The notes under the pieces: generated by a model
Databases searched by the model: none
Told to the model about the DNA's origin: nothing
What the model saw: only the letters and a program-made list of their open reading frames with translations
Made by a program: the position numbers and the translations under genes
Shown here: piece after piece, positions 30,100 through 39,203 of the stretch
Position numbering within the stretch: the stretch's first letter is position 1
How the letters are laid out: each line of letters opens with the position of its first letter
NCBI GenBank assembly: GCA_022824945.1
Contig: JAJDYX010000001.1
Coordinates: 36,638-100,637 of the forward strand
DNA from: Candidatus Latescibacterota bacterium
GTDB taxonomy: Bacteria > Latescibacterota > UBA2968
Length of the DNA stretch: 64,000 nt
Direction: 5' to 3'

Positions 30100-31293
30100 T
30101 CAGACTGCGTCAAGTGCCTGTCCAACATCGGCAATAATATCCTCGGCGTCTTCAATGCCCACGGCATAGCGCACCAACTCATCGGCAATGCCAATTGCCA
30201 ATCGGTCTTCGCGTGCCAATTCGTAATACGAAATAGATGCGGGATGCGAAACAAGACTCTCCACACCTCCCAGACTGGCCCCTATGCACGGAATTCGCAA
30301 GCGATCAATAAAACCCAGCGTACCTGTCTCATCCGCATCTAAATCAAAACTCACCAGCCCGCCAAATCCACGCATCTGCGCTTTGGCAACACCGTAGTGT
30401 GGGTGGCTTTCCAAACCGGGATAATACACGCGCTTTACCCGATCGTGCTTTTCCAAAAACCGCGCTAACATTAGCGCCGTTTCATTTTGCTTGCCCATTC
30501 GCAGTGGAAAAGTCTTGATCCCCCGGATCAGCAAATAAGCGCAATGCGGATCGATCACCCCTCCCAAAATACCTCGATAGTCTCGAATTGCACCAACCAG
30601 AGGCGCATTGCCCAGTACAGCACCAGCCATCAAATCGTTGTGTCCACCCAAATATTTGGTCGCCGAATGAATGACCAGATCGATGCCAAATTCGAGCGGG
30701 CGCTGGTTTAAGGGCGTTGCAAATGTACTGTCAATAATCGTCTTGACCCGATGCCTTTTTCCAATATCGACCAGCTTTTCCAGATCGATCACATTGAGAT
30801 GGGGATTTGTCGGAGATTCAGAAATAATCACCCGCGTGTTATCTCTGATTGCGCCTTCCAATTCGGCGTAATCACCCGCGTGAACAAATGTGGTTTCAAT
30901 GCCAAATTTTCGCAACACCATCTGACAAAATTGTGCGGTCTTGCGATAGCAGTCATCCATAATCACCGCGTGGTTACCAGTTGATAGCATGCCCAGTAGC
31001 GTAGTCGTCACAGCACTCATGCCCGAGGAAAATAAAATAGCGGCCTCTGCGCCTTCCAATTCTGCCAGCTTGGATTCTGCTGCATGCTGTGTTGGATTGC
31101 CATAGCGTCCGTAGTCAATCTGTGGGTTTTTGCCCGCTACAAACGCTTTAACCGCATGTGTATCTTCAAATACATAAGTCGATGTTTGCGCAATGGGCAC
31201 TGTCAGAGATTTTCCCCAGTGTCCTCTTTCTTCACCTGCATGAACGGCCCGTGTCCCCGAACAGGGCGCGTGCGTTTCGCACTTTTCAGACAT
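30100..31293 (-). CDS. Trans-sulfuration PLP enzyme (cystathionine gamma-synthase/lyase or methionine gamma-lyase family)
   Basis: 397 residues of the Cys/Met metabolism PLP-dependent family. The PLP lysine is in HSATKYLGGHNDLMAG; phosphate-binding FSSGMSAVTTTL and the YGRYGNPTQHAAESKLAELE segment are conserved. The family contains metB, metC, metY/metZ and mgl and they are hard to separate by eye. Because the leader holds a SAM-II-type riboswitch with terminators, I infer a biosynthetic role in methionine formation (cystathionine gamma-synthase or sulfhydrylase). GGAG lies seven bases before the ATG. Confidence 0.85.
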   Translation of the reverse strand: MSEKCETHAPCSGTRAVHAGEERGHWGKSLTVPIAQTSTYVFEDTHAVKAFVAGKNPQIDYGRYGNPTQHAAESKLAELEGAEAAILFSSGMSAVTTTLLGMLSTGNHAVIMDDCYRKTAQFCQMVLRKFGIETTFVHAGDYAELEGAIRDNTRVIISESPTNPHLNVIDLEKLVDIGKRHRVKTIIDSTFATPLNQRPLEFGIDLVIHSATKYLGGHNDLMAGAVLGNAPLVGAIRDYRGILGGVIDPHCAYLLIRGIKTFPLRMGKQNETALMLARFLEKHDRVKRVYYPGLESHPHYGVAKAQMRGFGGLVSFDLDADETGTLGFIDRLRIPCIGASLGGVESLVSHPASISYYELAREDRLAIGIADELVRYAVGIEDAEDIIADVGQALDAV

Positions 31294-31306
31294 GCGCTAT
31301 CTCCAC

Positions 31307-31334
31307 AAAAAAAGCGGAGCCACAAAAGCCCCGC
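31307..31334 (-). terminator. Second intrinsic terminator in the metB-like leader
   Basis: On the minus strand GCGGGGC (31334-31328), a seven-base loop, GCTCCGC (31320-31314), then TTTTTTT. The stem is seven pairs with one G-U. It ends only about 14 bases before the start codon, beyond the riboswitch-linked terminator, so the leader contains two terminators in series. Confidence 0.8.
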
Positions 31335-31343
31335 GCAGTACGC

Positions 31344-31372
31344 AAAAAAACCGGACTAAAAAGCCCGGTTTT
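31344..31372 (-). terminator. Riboswitch-controlled terminator of the metB-like gene
   Basis: On the minus strand AAAACCGG (31372-31365) and CCGGTTTT (31354-31347) form an eight-pair stem followed by a U-tract. The ten-base loop contains CTTTTTAG (31363-31356), the exact complement of CTAAAAAG (31388-31381) in the aptamer. The two mutually exclusive pairings give a ready antiterminator/terminator switch. Confidence 0.85.
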
Positions 31373-31380
31373 GGGAATAA

Positions 31381-31431
31381 CTTTTTAGCGACTTGTTTAA
31401 AGTGGCTGCAATATGCCGCAAATCACCACTT
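31381..31431 (-). ncRNA. SAM-II-type riboswitch aptamer
   Basis: The leader of the metB-like gene shows the SAM-II layout: a six-pair P1 stem AAGTGG/CCACTT (31431-31426 and 31405-31400); a loop beginning TGATTT and containing ATATTGCAG; and after P1 a purine-rich segment ending in GCTAAAAAG, the conserved 3' strand of the H-type pseudoknot. SAM-II RNAs bind S-adenosylmethionine and lower expression of methionine genes. The promoter lies just upstream and a terminator with antiterminator complementarity downstream. The related SAM-V class shares this core and cannot be fully excluded. Confidence 0.82.
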
Positions 31432-31450
31432 GCCATAGCTGTATTTTTGG

Positions 31451-31479
31451 AATGTAATCAAAACCCTCAACCCTGTCAA
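31451..31479 (-). promoter_or_regulatory. Sigma-70-type promoter of the SAM-II/metB-like transcript
   Basis: On the minus strand TTGACA (31479-31474), 17 bases, TACATT (31456-31451). The predicted start near 31444 leaves a leader of about 150 bases carrying the aptamer and both terminators. A TCAAC/GTTGA inverted repeat overlaps the -35 box. Confidence 0.82.
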
Positions 31480-31512
31480 CTCTCGCGTTGAGCTTCTGAT
31501 TCTACCTGCACC

Positions 31513-31551
31513 CATCTATATCCATCTGTATAATCTGCGTCATCTGCGGAT
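31513..31551. repeat. Dispersed ATCTGCG-type repeat, copy A
   Basis: Degenerate tandem units of the kind CATCTRYR, ending CATCTGCGGAT. The same terminal module occurs at 40626-40665 and 61927-61957 and a CATCTGTG variant at 48701-48733. In this copy the last units run into the 3' end of thrC and supply its TGA stop. Confidence 0.7.
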
Positions 31552-32895
31552 ACCTGCTTCAATCCGTTCGAAAATTGCCTTTTTTACTGCATCGACCTCG
31601 GGTGGCAACACAACGGGTTCATTGCGGTAATGCGGGCTTACGCCCCAATCCTGTAACTGGTCCCGATGATAGCCCATCTTAAACTCGCTAAATTTCAACC
31701 CGTGAGCCGTTGAAATCACGATCACGCGCTCACTTTTCTGAATTACGCCCCTGTCAATCAACTTGAACAATGCCGCGAAAGCCACCCCAGTATGCGGACA
31801 TGCAAACAAACCCGTGCGGTCAGCACGCGCAGCCGCATCAGCCAATTCCCCCTCGCTGGCTTGTTCTACGACACCGCCGAATATTTTGAGCGTTTGAATC
31901 GCTTTTTCCCGACTCACCGGATTGCCAATCTGGATCGCACTGGCCAATGTCGGCTGTGCCTGAAGAGGTTCAAAACTATCAAAATTCTTTTCAAAACTTC
32001 GGTAGAGCGGGTTTGCCCTATCGGCCTGTGCAACCGCAATGCGCGGCAACCGGTCAATAAGACCGAGGGCTTCCATTTCGAGAAAGCCCTTACCCAGCGC
32101 ACTCACATTGCCCAAATTACCGCCGGGAATCACAACCCAATCGGGCACTTCCCAATCAAATTGCTGTACCAATTCGATGCTGATTGTTTTTTGTCCCTCT
32201 ACCCGCAGTGAATTCATCGAATTGGCCAAATAGATATTTTCCTCATGGCAAATTTCCTGTACGAGCCTCATACATCCATCAAAGTCCGTCTCCAAACTCA
32301 GCACCAGCGCACCATTGGCCAGAGGTTGCAAAAGTTGTGCGGTCGAGATTTTGTCCCTCGGCAAAAAGACCACCGACTGTATGCCCGCCGCCGCACAATA
32401 AGCAGCCAATGCCGCCGAGGTATCTCCCGTAGATGCACACGCAACCGCCGGAATACGCTTCCCTTCAAATAGCATCTGTTTCACCATGGATACCAGCACC
32501 GTCATGCCCAAATCTTTGAACGATCCCGTATGGCTGTTACCGCATTGCTTAACCCACAAATCCTCAACACCAATTTCTCGGCCCAAACGCTCGGCCCAAA
32601 ATAGATTGCTTCCCCCTTCGTACATCGACACCACATTGTCTTCGCAAACCACGGGACAGACCAGTTCCTTTTTTCCCCACACCGAGCTGCCATAAGGCCA
32701 TTCTGTCGTCATATAACGCTTATCAAACAACCCGCGCCAATAACTGCCCGGCTTGCGTTTGAGCATCTCCATATCGTGCGCCACTTCGAGCAATCCCCCG
32801 CACTTTGGACACGCGTAAATCACATCTGTCAACGCATATCGCCCTTCACACCCGCGAAAACATCGAAACCACGCATTGTAAGTTGTACCGTCCAT
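31540..32895 (-). CDS. thrC: Threonine synthase
   Basis: PLP-dependent conversion of O-phosphohomoserine to threonine. 451 residues from the ATG at 32895. An N-terminal zinc-ribbon-like segment (C12, C16, C29, C32) precedes the PLP-fold II core; the PLP lysine lies in [13 protein letters not shown] and the phosphate-binding loop in [17 protein letters not shown]. The last residues GIRR and the stop lie in a dispersed repeat, so the end may have been altered by it. Co-directional with batE 25 bases upstream and followed by the SAM-II-controlled metB-like gene, placing two aspartate-family genes together. Confidence 0.92.
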   Translation of the reverse strand: MDGTTYNAWFRCFRGCEGRYALTDVIYACPKCGGLLEVAHDMEMLKRKPGSYWRGLFDKRYMTTEWPYGSSVWGKKELVCPVVCEDNVVSMYEGGSNLFWAERLGREIGVEDLWVKQCGNSHTGSFKDLGMTVLVSMVKQMLFEGKRIPAVACASTGDTSAALAAYCAAAGIQSVVFLPRDKISTAQLLQPLANGALVLSLETDFDGCMRLVQEICHEENIYLANSMNSLRVEGQKTISIELVQQFDWEVPDWVVIPGGNLGNVSALGKGFLEMEALGLIDRLPRIAVAQADRANPLYRSFEKNFDSFEPLQAQPTLASAIQIGNPVSREKAIQTLKIFGGVVEQASEGELADAAARADRTGLFACPHTGVAFAALFKLIDRGVIQKSERVIVISTAHGLKFSEFKMGYHRDQLQDWGVSPHYRNEPVVLPPEVDAVKKAIFERIEAGIRR

Positions 32896-32920
32896 AATCG
32901 CCACCAATATAGATAATTCT

Positions 32921-33688
32921 TCAAATTCGCTCCAGCGCACGCGCCTCAATCCAGCCACCGAGGCCAGAGCGCAGGCGCACCAGCAACCACCTACCTTCAA
33001 CGCGCTCAATCTCGACCTTGGTACCTTCGTGGAGCGTGAACACCTGTAAAAAATCGGGGCCAGGTCCGCTGCGACCAATGGCCTCATTCACCAGAATGAT
33101 AGCTTTGGGAATACTGTGTTGATGCGCCTTAAACGCCAGCATAGCCGCACTGCCCAAAAGTCCGCCCACAAAAACCACCAGCAGCACCCCCCACAGCAAA
33201 CGACGGACCGGCAAAAAAATCCAACACACCACCACACCGCCCACACAAAAAACAAACACACAAACCATAACTGCCAGCGCGTCGTGAGTAAAAAATGCAA
33301 AAATCGATTGCAAAACCCGCGTCAAAATATTGACCTCATCTACGCTTTCTCGATCTATCTTCTGGGCATTGGCAAACTGCAAATTCGCCAGAACATCTCG
33401 ATCATCCGGCATCAAATTCAACGCGCGTTCATAAGATAAAATCGCACGCCCGAGCTGCGCGTTTTTAAAATACGCATTGCCCAGATTATAATACACCTCA
33501 CCGTTGTTCAGCCCCTGTGCGATAACGCGCTCATAAGCCGAAATCGCCGCATCAAAATCCCCGGCGCGATAGTGTTCATTGCCCCGATTGTACAGCGCGA
33601 CAAGAGCTTCTGAGGCGAATACTGCATCCACGCCAAGTATCGCAATCGCGACAACGGGGTATAACAGCCGTTTGATCACCGTCCTCAT
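32921..33688 (-). CDS. batE: BatE-like protein: TPR plus C-terminal SH3-type domain
   Basis: 255 residues from the ATG at 33688, two bases after the batD stop. Signal-anchor at the N-terminus, two or three TPR units ([38 protein letters not shown]), two hydrophobic spans around the middle, and a C-terminal bacterial SH3-like domain ([18 protein letters not shown] to [12 protein letters not shown]). This layout is that of BatE, the last member of Bacteroides-aerotolerance operons. Thought to act with BatA-D in the cell envelope; molecular role unknown. Confidence 0.85.
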   Translation of the reverse strand: MRTVIKRLLYPVVAIAILGVDAVFASEALVALYNRGNEHYRAGDFDAAISAYERVIAQGLNNGEVYYNLGNAYFKNAQLGRAILSYERALNLMPDDRDVLANLQFANAQKIDRESVDEVNILTRVLQSIFAFFTHDALAVMVCVFVFCVGGVVVCWIFLPVRRLLWGVLLVVFVGGLLGSAAMLAFKAHQHSIPKAIILVNEAIGRSGPGPDFLQVFTLHEGTKVEIERVEGRWLLVRLRSGLGGWIEARALERI

Positions 33689-33690
33689 AA

Positions 33691-35529
33691 CTAAATACAC
33701 CGTTCCAGCGCACCGATCAAATCTTCGGTTTGTGCGAACAACGCCTGCATCTGCTCTGCCGAAATCTGCCCTGGCGCAAACCGCGCCTGATCGCATTGAC
33801 CAAATACTTCTTGAACACCTGCAATCACCTGTGCATCTACACCCTGCCCCACCAGCACAGCACCAATCTGGTCCGCCGTTAAACCCGCCGCCACGCGATT
33901 GGTTCGATCTGCGACAAACTGCGCCAAAGACCTGTGAACTTCTCCGTGAAAACCCGCGCTATCTCCCGCCTCCATTAACCCTTTCGCCTTGACCAAACGC
34001 CGCTGTGCTTCAGAGCGCGAACGCCTTCTGCGCGCATAAGCCACATCGCCTTCTAAACGCGCGCGATGACGCCGATAAGCATACGCGCCAACCACCCCCA
34101 AAACGGGAACCAACTGCAAAAACCAAAACCCACTGCGCTGATAGAGTAACAAGCCCTGATCGGCCAAATGCATCCGGTCGGGTTTGATATACCGAATATC
34201 GCTCCCCAGCGCACGCACTTCTTCACCACGCAAACCATCAACCGGCTGTGGTGCCAGTTCACCTGGCGTCACATGCAACGCAATGGGTCTGGTCTGCACG
34301 GTTTTATACCGCCCATTCACAGGATCAAAATAGGCCAGAGTAAAAGGCGGTAATATCACCTGCCCCGCTTTTTGCGGGATCGCCACATACTCAAAAGTTT
34401 TTTTTCCACTTATACCCTGCTTTTGTGTTTCCAAATTCGTCTTGGGATCATAAAACTTAAACCGCGACCGCTCGGGACGAATCGGCTCGTCAATCGCGTG
34501 CAAATTTCCCGCACCCTGTATCACCACCTTCACCGCAACGGGATCGCCGGCTTTCACCTTATCTGGAATCGCCTCTGCGCGCATCTCAAATTGCCCAACG
34601 GCGCCGCCAAAACCCTTCGGCGCACCAGCAGGCAACGGTTTCACCTCAATTTCAATATCGCCCGACCGCACCGTCACCTGTTGCGTATCAAACGCACCAA
34701 ACGGATCAAAATCGAACAGACCGCGCGACCGCCGCCCCGCAACAATTTCGCAATTCACCTCAAGTTGCTCCAGGGTGTGCTTACCTGCCGTTGTCGGAAA
34801 CAGTGCCAAACGCTTGAGCAATGCCGTATTAAACGCGCGCCCATCGACAACCTCTCGCTGCATATTCAAACGCTGGGCATCAAACACAGTCTCTGCCCAA
34901 AACCCCGTAAATGTTGGCACATGGCCGTATTGCACATTTCGCAAATCATAGCGCGTAAACAATTTATATGTCACCCCCACCTGCTCACCCACATAAACCG
35001 CTCGCTTTTCGGGAATCGCCTGCAAAAACAAATTTTGTTCAATCTCTTGAATTTTTGACTGTCCCATTGACCGTCCCGTTGATGGCGCGGGGCGCGTCTG
35101 CGGGCGACCACTCCTCTTCACCGCCTCAACGCGCACCTGATCAGACCGAATCGTCTTACCGTCATGGACCAACTGTGCCGGACCGAGCACAAAAGTACCA
35201 ACCTTTTGGGCGCGAAAGGAGAAATGATATGTCGTCGTGCGCTTTGTTGTCATCTCGCCATTGACAATATTGACAGACATTGACGTAGAAGACGTACTAC
35301 CCGTCAATTGCAACCCATCTGGCGTGGGAACCTGGGGGGCAGACACACTCCCCATCTTTGCAGCCTCAACCTCCACCGTGAACTGAATCAAATCGCCGAC
35401 TTCAACCCGGGTGCGATCCACCGAAGCCTGCATCGTCACATCCTGTGCATTAATCTCCTGTGTCCACAATAGAGCAAACAAAACACCGCACCAAAATATC
35501 CATCTTTTCCTACCATGCATTGCCATCAT
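33691..35529 (-). CDS. batD: BatD-like envelope protein
   Basis: 612 residues with a signal peptide (cleavage probable after INAQ), repeated beta-sandwich domains and a single transmembrane helix near residue 460-480 followed by a cytoplasmic alpha-helical tail. N-terminal segment VDRTRVEVGDLIQFTVEVE and NLFLQAIPEKRAVYVGEQV are typical of BatD (oxygen tolerance) proteins. Start overlaps the batC 3' end by 20 bases; an ATG run allows starts at 35529, 35526 or 35520. Confidence 0.88.
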   Translation of the reverse strand: MMAMHGRKRWIFWCGVLFALLWTQEINAQDVTMQASVDRTRVEVGDLIQFTVEVEAAKMGSVSAPQVPTPDGLQLTGSTSSTSMSVNIVNGEMTTKRTTTYHFSFRAQKVGTFVLGPAQLVHDGKTIRSDQVRVEAVKRSGRPQTRPAPSTGRSMGQSKIQEIEQNLFLQAIPEKRAVYVGEQVGVTYKLFTRYDLRNVQYGHVPTFTGFWAETVFDAQRLNMQREVVDGRAFNTALLKRLALFPTTAGKHTLEQLEVNCEIVAGRRSRGLFDFDPFGAFDTQQVTVRSGDIEIEVKPLPAGAPKGFGGAVGQFEMRAEAIPDKVKAGDPVAVKVVIQGAGNLHAIDEPIRPERSRFKFYDPKTNLETQKQGISGKKTFEYVAIPQKAGQVILPPFTLAYFDPVNGRYKTVQTRPIALHVTPGELAPQPVDGLRGEEVRALGSDIRYIKPDRMHLADQGLLLYQRSGFWFLQLVPVLGVVGAYAYRRHRARLEGDVAYARRRRSRSEAQRRLVKAKGLMEAGDSAGFHGEVHRSLAQFVADRTNRVAAGLTADQIGAVLVGQGVDAQVIAGVQEVFGQCDQARFAPGQISAEQMQALFAQTEDLIGALERCI

Positions 35530-36226
35530 ATCGCCTACCCCGCAACTTCAATTTGCGTCGCTTCTGGGATTCTTCTTCTCGTGCCTTCATAGCATTGAGA
35601 ATCCGCGCCGCCTCCTCGGGCGTCATCTCTCTGGGATCGGGCTGTTGGCCCTGCTGTTGATTTTGTTGATCCTGCTCATCCTGACCACCTTGATCCTGTT
35701 GATCTTGCTGATTCTGCTGATTTTGGTCCTGTTGATCCTGTTGATCCTGTTGATCCTGGTCCTGATTTTGACTTTGATCCTGTTGATCCTGATTTTGATT
35801 CTGCTGATCCAGTTTTTCCAATGCCAATTCCAAATTAATTTTGGCGTCTATATCATCCGGCTTCAGCTCGAGTGATTTTTTATAGGCTCCCACAGCCTCC
35901 TGGAACTTCTCCTGCCGAAACAGCGCATTGCCCAAATTGTAATGTGCAGCAGCAGACATATCCGGAGGAGTGCCTTCGGTGGCACGCCCCATCTCCTGCA
36001 GGGCCTCGGCATATTTGCCCTGCTTATAGAGTGCATCGCCAGCATTAAAATGCAACTCTGGTCGGGACCTCGCCTCTTGTTGTGCTTCCAAATACCGACG
36101 CAACGCCGCTTCGTACTCCCCCTTCTCAAACAAAACATTGCCCTCTTCATTCTTTTTTGCCACGGGATCGAGAAATGTCCACCCTAAAAATGGCAATGCC
36201 AGCAAAACATATAAAAATCGCGTCAT
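35510..36226 (-). CDS. batC: BatC-like TPR protein with Asp/Gln/Asn-rich linker
   Basis: 238 residues: N-terminal hydrophobic segment, three TPR motifs between residues 25 and 135 (GNVLFEKGEYEAALRRYLEA; GNALFRQEKFQEAVGAYKKS), then a low-complexity tract of almost only Gln, Asp and Asn (140-196) and a short basic C-terminal region starting MTPEEAARILNAMKAREEE. The tract is encoded by a 9-base minisatellite and probably varies in length between strains. In the bat operon between batB and batD. Confidence 0.87.
   Translation of the reverse strand: MTRFLYVLLALPFLGWTFLDPVAKKNEEGNVLFEKGEYEAALRRYLEAQQEARSRPELHFNAGDALYKQGKYAEALQEMGRATEGTPPDMSAAAHYNLGNALFRQEKFQEAVGAYKKSLELKPDDIDAKINLELALEKLDQQNQNQDQQDQSQNQDQDQQDQQDQQDQNQQNQQDQQDQGGQDEQDQQNQQQGQQPDPREMTPEEAARILNAMKAREEESQKRRKLKLRGRRYDGNAW
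35639..35809. repeat. 9-base minisatellite inside batC
   Basis: Units of the form TTGATCCTG with TTGATTTTG/CTGATTCTG variants encode the Gln/Asp/Asn tract of BatC. Unit length is a multiple of three, so expansions keep the frame. Confidence 0.85.
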
Positions 36227-36243
36227 AATCTCACGTCCATAGT

Positions 36244-37269
36244 CTAAGTCTCAAATCGTCCACGCCACACTTCTTCACCGCGTCGCCGATCCGATAACAG
36301 AGCCTCGCTCACAAAACACAACAGAGCAAGAGCCAACGGCCATTGAAACCTGTGAATATACTGTGCGTAACGCTGCGTACCCAAATCGCGCTTCTCCATC
36401 TCTGAAATCCGTTCATGCACTGCCTGCAATCCAATCCCCCCGCCGCTGGCACGCACATATAGCCCATCTGTCACACGCGCAATCTCCTTCAAAGTTGCTT
36501 CATCCAACCGCGTCTTGACAATCTTGCCCTCAGCATCCTTCAAATAATCTACCCTATCGCCATCGCGAATCGGAATCAACTCGCCCTCCGCAGTCCCCAC
36601 ACCCACAGCAAATATTTTCACATCCTCCTCCGCTGCCGTTCGCGCTGCTGCAATGGGATCGCCTCCGTGATTTTCGCCATCCGTAATCAAAATGAGCGCT
36701 TTGTATTTTCCATTGCGCGACCCAAATCCCCGAATGGCCGCGCGAATCGCTTCGGCAACTGCCGTACCCTGCTCTGAAATCAATGTGACATCGGCCTGTC
36801 CCAAAAACATCTTTGCCGCACCATAATCCAGCGTAAGCGGACAGAGCACATGGCTATAACCGGCAAAAGCTACTAAACCGATGCGATCGCCTTCAAGACG
36901 ATCAATCAACCCTTCAATTTCAAAACGCGCGCGATCCAGCCTATTGGGCTTAATATCCTCGGCCAACATACTCAACGACGTATCCAGAACAATCACCAGA
37001 TCAACGCCCCGGCGATGAATCAATTCCAATTCGGTGCCAAACTGCGGTTGCACCAGTGCCATAATTAAAAAAACAAACCCGACACACATCAGCGCAGATT
37101 TTATGCCCTGCCGCATGCGACTGACACCCGAAGCGAGTTTATTCATCAACCCAGGAGCACCAAACGCATACAGCGCCCTGCGCTTACGCCGAAAAGCCCA
37201 CCAATAAAAAAGCGCGAAAACCGGCACGCACAAAAGGAAGTAAAAAGCCTGTGGATCGCCAAATCGCAT
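36244..37269 (-). CDS. batB: BatB-like VWA domain membrane protein
   Basis: 341 residues: two N-terminal transmembrane segments, a von Willebrand A domain with MIDAS motif D96-x-S98-x-S100 (VIVLDTSLSM) and ITDGENHGG, and a final transmembrane helix. Pairs with BatA, its paralogue encoded immediately upstream (stop and start adjoin). Presumed to work in a metal-dependent complex in the inner membrane. Confidence 0.9.
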   Translation of the reverse strand: MRFGDPQAFYFLLCVPVFALFYWWAFRRKRRALYAFGAPGLMNKLASGVSRMRQGIKSALMCVGFVFLIMALVQPQFGTELELIHRRGVDLVIVLDTSLSMLAEDIKPNRLDRARFEIEGLIDRLEGDRIGLVAFAGYSHVLCPLTLDYGAAKMFLGQADVTLISEQGTAVAEAIRAAIRGFGSRNGKYKALILITDGENHGGDPIAAARTAAEEDVKIFAVGVGTAEGELIPIRDGDRVDYLKDAEGKIVKTRLDEATLKEIARVTDGLYVRASGGGIGLQAVHERISEMEKRDLGTQRYAQYIHRFQWPLALALLCFVSEALLSDRRRGEEVWRGRFET

Positions 37270-38268
37270 CTAAGGCAACCTCCGAAATCGCGTATTGCCC
37301 AGAACCAATTCCAATGATAGCAACGCCAAACCAGGATAGAGAAACAGGTGAAACAACTCGCGATAATCCACATACTCGCGCACTTTGATCTCGGTCTTTT
37401 CCATTTCGCCAATCTCGGCGTATATCTCTTCCAGCTTTTCTTCACTCGTGGCTCTAAAATATCTCCCACCCGTTGCATCGGCTACTTTTTTTAGCGTATC
37501 TTCATCAATCTCAACTTTGACCGGCACAAATCGCTTGCCAAAAATCCCATCAACCTCCTGCATAATCGTTCCCCTGCTGCCCGCACCAATCGCATAAATG
37601 CGAATACCCACGGCTTCTGCTGCCCGCGCTGCGGTCATCGGATCGATCTCACCGCGGTTATTCTTCCCATCTGTTAACAAAATAATCACCTTACTCTTGG
37701 CCTCAGACTCGCGCAAACGATTCACCGCAGTTGCAATCCCCAAACCAATCGCAGTACCATCCCAGTCCTTGCCGGCAATTTCAACACCATCGAGAAAACT
37801 TAAAAACACGCCGTAATCCAGCGTGAGCGGACATTGCGTATAGGCTTCTGCGGCAAAGACCACAAGCCCCAGGCGATCATTGGCGCGCTCCTGTGCAAAT
37901 TGCGCCACCACCTCTTTGCACACTTCCAACCGCGTCTTGCGCTGGTCTGCCAAATCTTTGGCCTCCATACTGCTCGACACATCAATCGCCAGCGCAATAT
38001 CAATGCCCTGACTTAAAATTTCGCGGCCTTCACGCCCCGACTGCGGCCGCGCCATCGCCGCGATGAGCAAAGCCAGAGCCACACAGCGAAACGCGATCAA
38101 ACAATGCCGCAGCTTCAGCGAAAAGGACGGGCCAATACGCCGAAAAAGGCGCGTATCGGAAAACCGAATACGCCCCGACTTGCGCCTTTCGCGCCCAATA
38201 TAGCGATAGATGAGCACCGGAATAAACAACAGGAGCAGTAACCACTCTGGATTGGCAAAACGCATCAC
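37270..38268 (-). CDS. batA: BatA-like VWA domain membrane protein
   Basis: 332 residues with the same plan as BatB: N-terminal transmembrane helices, VWA domain with D96-x-S98-x-S100 (LAIDVSSSM) and LLTDGKNNRGEIDP, and a C-terminal helix. The start overlaps the preceding DUF4381-like gene by four bases. First VWA gene of the bat operon. Confidence 0.9.
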   Translation of the reverse strand: MMRFANPEWLLLLLFIPVLIYRYIGRERRKSGRIRFSDTRLFRRIGPSFSLKLRHCLIAFRCVALALLIAAMARPQSGREGREILSQGIDIALAIDVSSSMEAKDLADQRKTRLEVCKEVVAQFAQERANDRLGLVVFAAEAYTQCPLTLDYGVFLSFLDGVEIAGKDWDGTAIGLGIATAVNRLRESEAKSKVIILLTDGKNNRGEIDPMTAARAAEAVGIRIYAIGAGSRGTIMQEVDGIFGKRFVPVKVEIDEDTLKKVADATGGRYFRATSEEKLEEIYAEIGEMEKTEIKVREYVDYRELFHLFLYPGLALLSLELVLGNTRFRRLP

Positions 38269-39182
38269 TCGGCTACCTCCTGTGTTACAGAAGGCGTCAC
38301 CAGAGTGCTCACAATGTCGCGCACGCCATCCATCGCCTCGCGCGCCATGTAATCACGCGGTGCAAATTTGGCAAACTTGACCCGGTCTGCTTCATTCAAA
38401 AAACCTTCTATAGCCATCACCAATTGATCGTCAAACGCCTGGGCGCGCAAATCCCGCCCAATTTCAAACGTCGTACGCTCCACCGCACGCACGGGGGTTT
38501 TGGCTTCCAAACACCGCCTTAAAACAGCCGACAATAGAGAATAATACTGCCGATAATTTTCCCGCTCTATCAACCCCAACTGCCCCACCCTGTCCAATTC
38601 CTCTAACCAGTTAACGGGCGGCGGTGGCAAATCGGCTCTGGGGCGACGCCTGCGGCGATAAACATACCAGACCAACCCTGCAAGCAATAGAATCAGCCCA
38701 CCAACTACCAGCCAAAACCACAGGGGAATCTGTGCCACAACAACCATGGGAGGCTTCACGTCGCGAATATCCGTTGTGCCTTCTGGCCTTACACTCTGCA
38801 CCAGCACATCAATGGGTTGCGACGTGATTCTTCCAGAATCGCCCTCTGCATCGACAAAATGTACGGAAACGGGTGGCACGCGAAACGCGCCCACCTGATA
38901 AATCGCCAGCACGATGTCTTGCGTTTCCCGCACCCGTCCATTTTCAAGTTGCTCTGTTTCAACCCCACCCGTGTGCCGAATTTCAAATGGCTGGGGAAAA
39001 TCTTCTGGATACGCAATTTCCGCCTTATCATCAATCCCGCGATGGACGCGCAGACGCAAAACAAAAGGGTCACCAATTGTAATGGTATCGCGGTCAACCC
39101 CTGTCAAAAACTCTACCGCTGCATCGGTCGGAACCGTTTGTATTCCGAACCAAATTGCGAATAAAAAATAAATCGCACGCAT
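38265..39182 (-). CDS. DUF4381-like membrane protein with BatD-like N-terminus
   Basis: 305 residues: signal peptide, an extracytoplasmic beta-domain (VDRDTITIGDPFVLRLRVHR), one transmembrane helix at about 152-172, and a cytoplasmic helical domain (NWLEELDRVGQLGLIERENY) as in DUF4381. Such proteins commonly sit between DUF58 and batA in MoxR/Bat operons. Here DUF58 and moxR are not upstream; instead a DUF4340 gene lies 21 bases before it. Confidence 0.72.
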   Translation of the reverse strand: MRAIYFLFAIWFGIQTVPTDAAVEFLTGVDRDTITIGDPFVLRLRVHRGIDDKAEIAYPEDFPQPFEIRHTGGVETEQLENGRVRETQDIVLAIYQVGAFRVPPVSVHFVDAEGDSGRITSQPIDVLVQSVRPEGTTDIRDVKPPMVVVAQIPLWFWLVVGGLILLLAGLVWYVYRRRRRPRADLPPPPVNWLEELDRVGQLGLIERENYRQYYSLLSAVLRRCLEAKTPVRAVERTTFEIGRDLRAQAFDDQLVMAIEGFLNEADRVKFAKFAPRDYMAREAMDGVRDIVSTLVTPSVTQEVAE

Positions 39183-39203
39183 TGCCGTCCATTATACTCC
39201 TTT

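Noticed and set aside
35411..35875. Leucine/isoleucine-rich open frame opposite batC
   Set aside because: It is the reverse-strand reading of the Gln/Asp minisatellite and not a real membrane protein.
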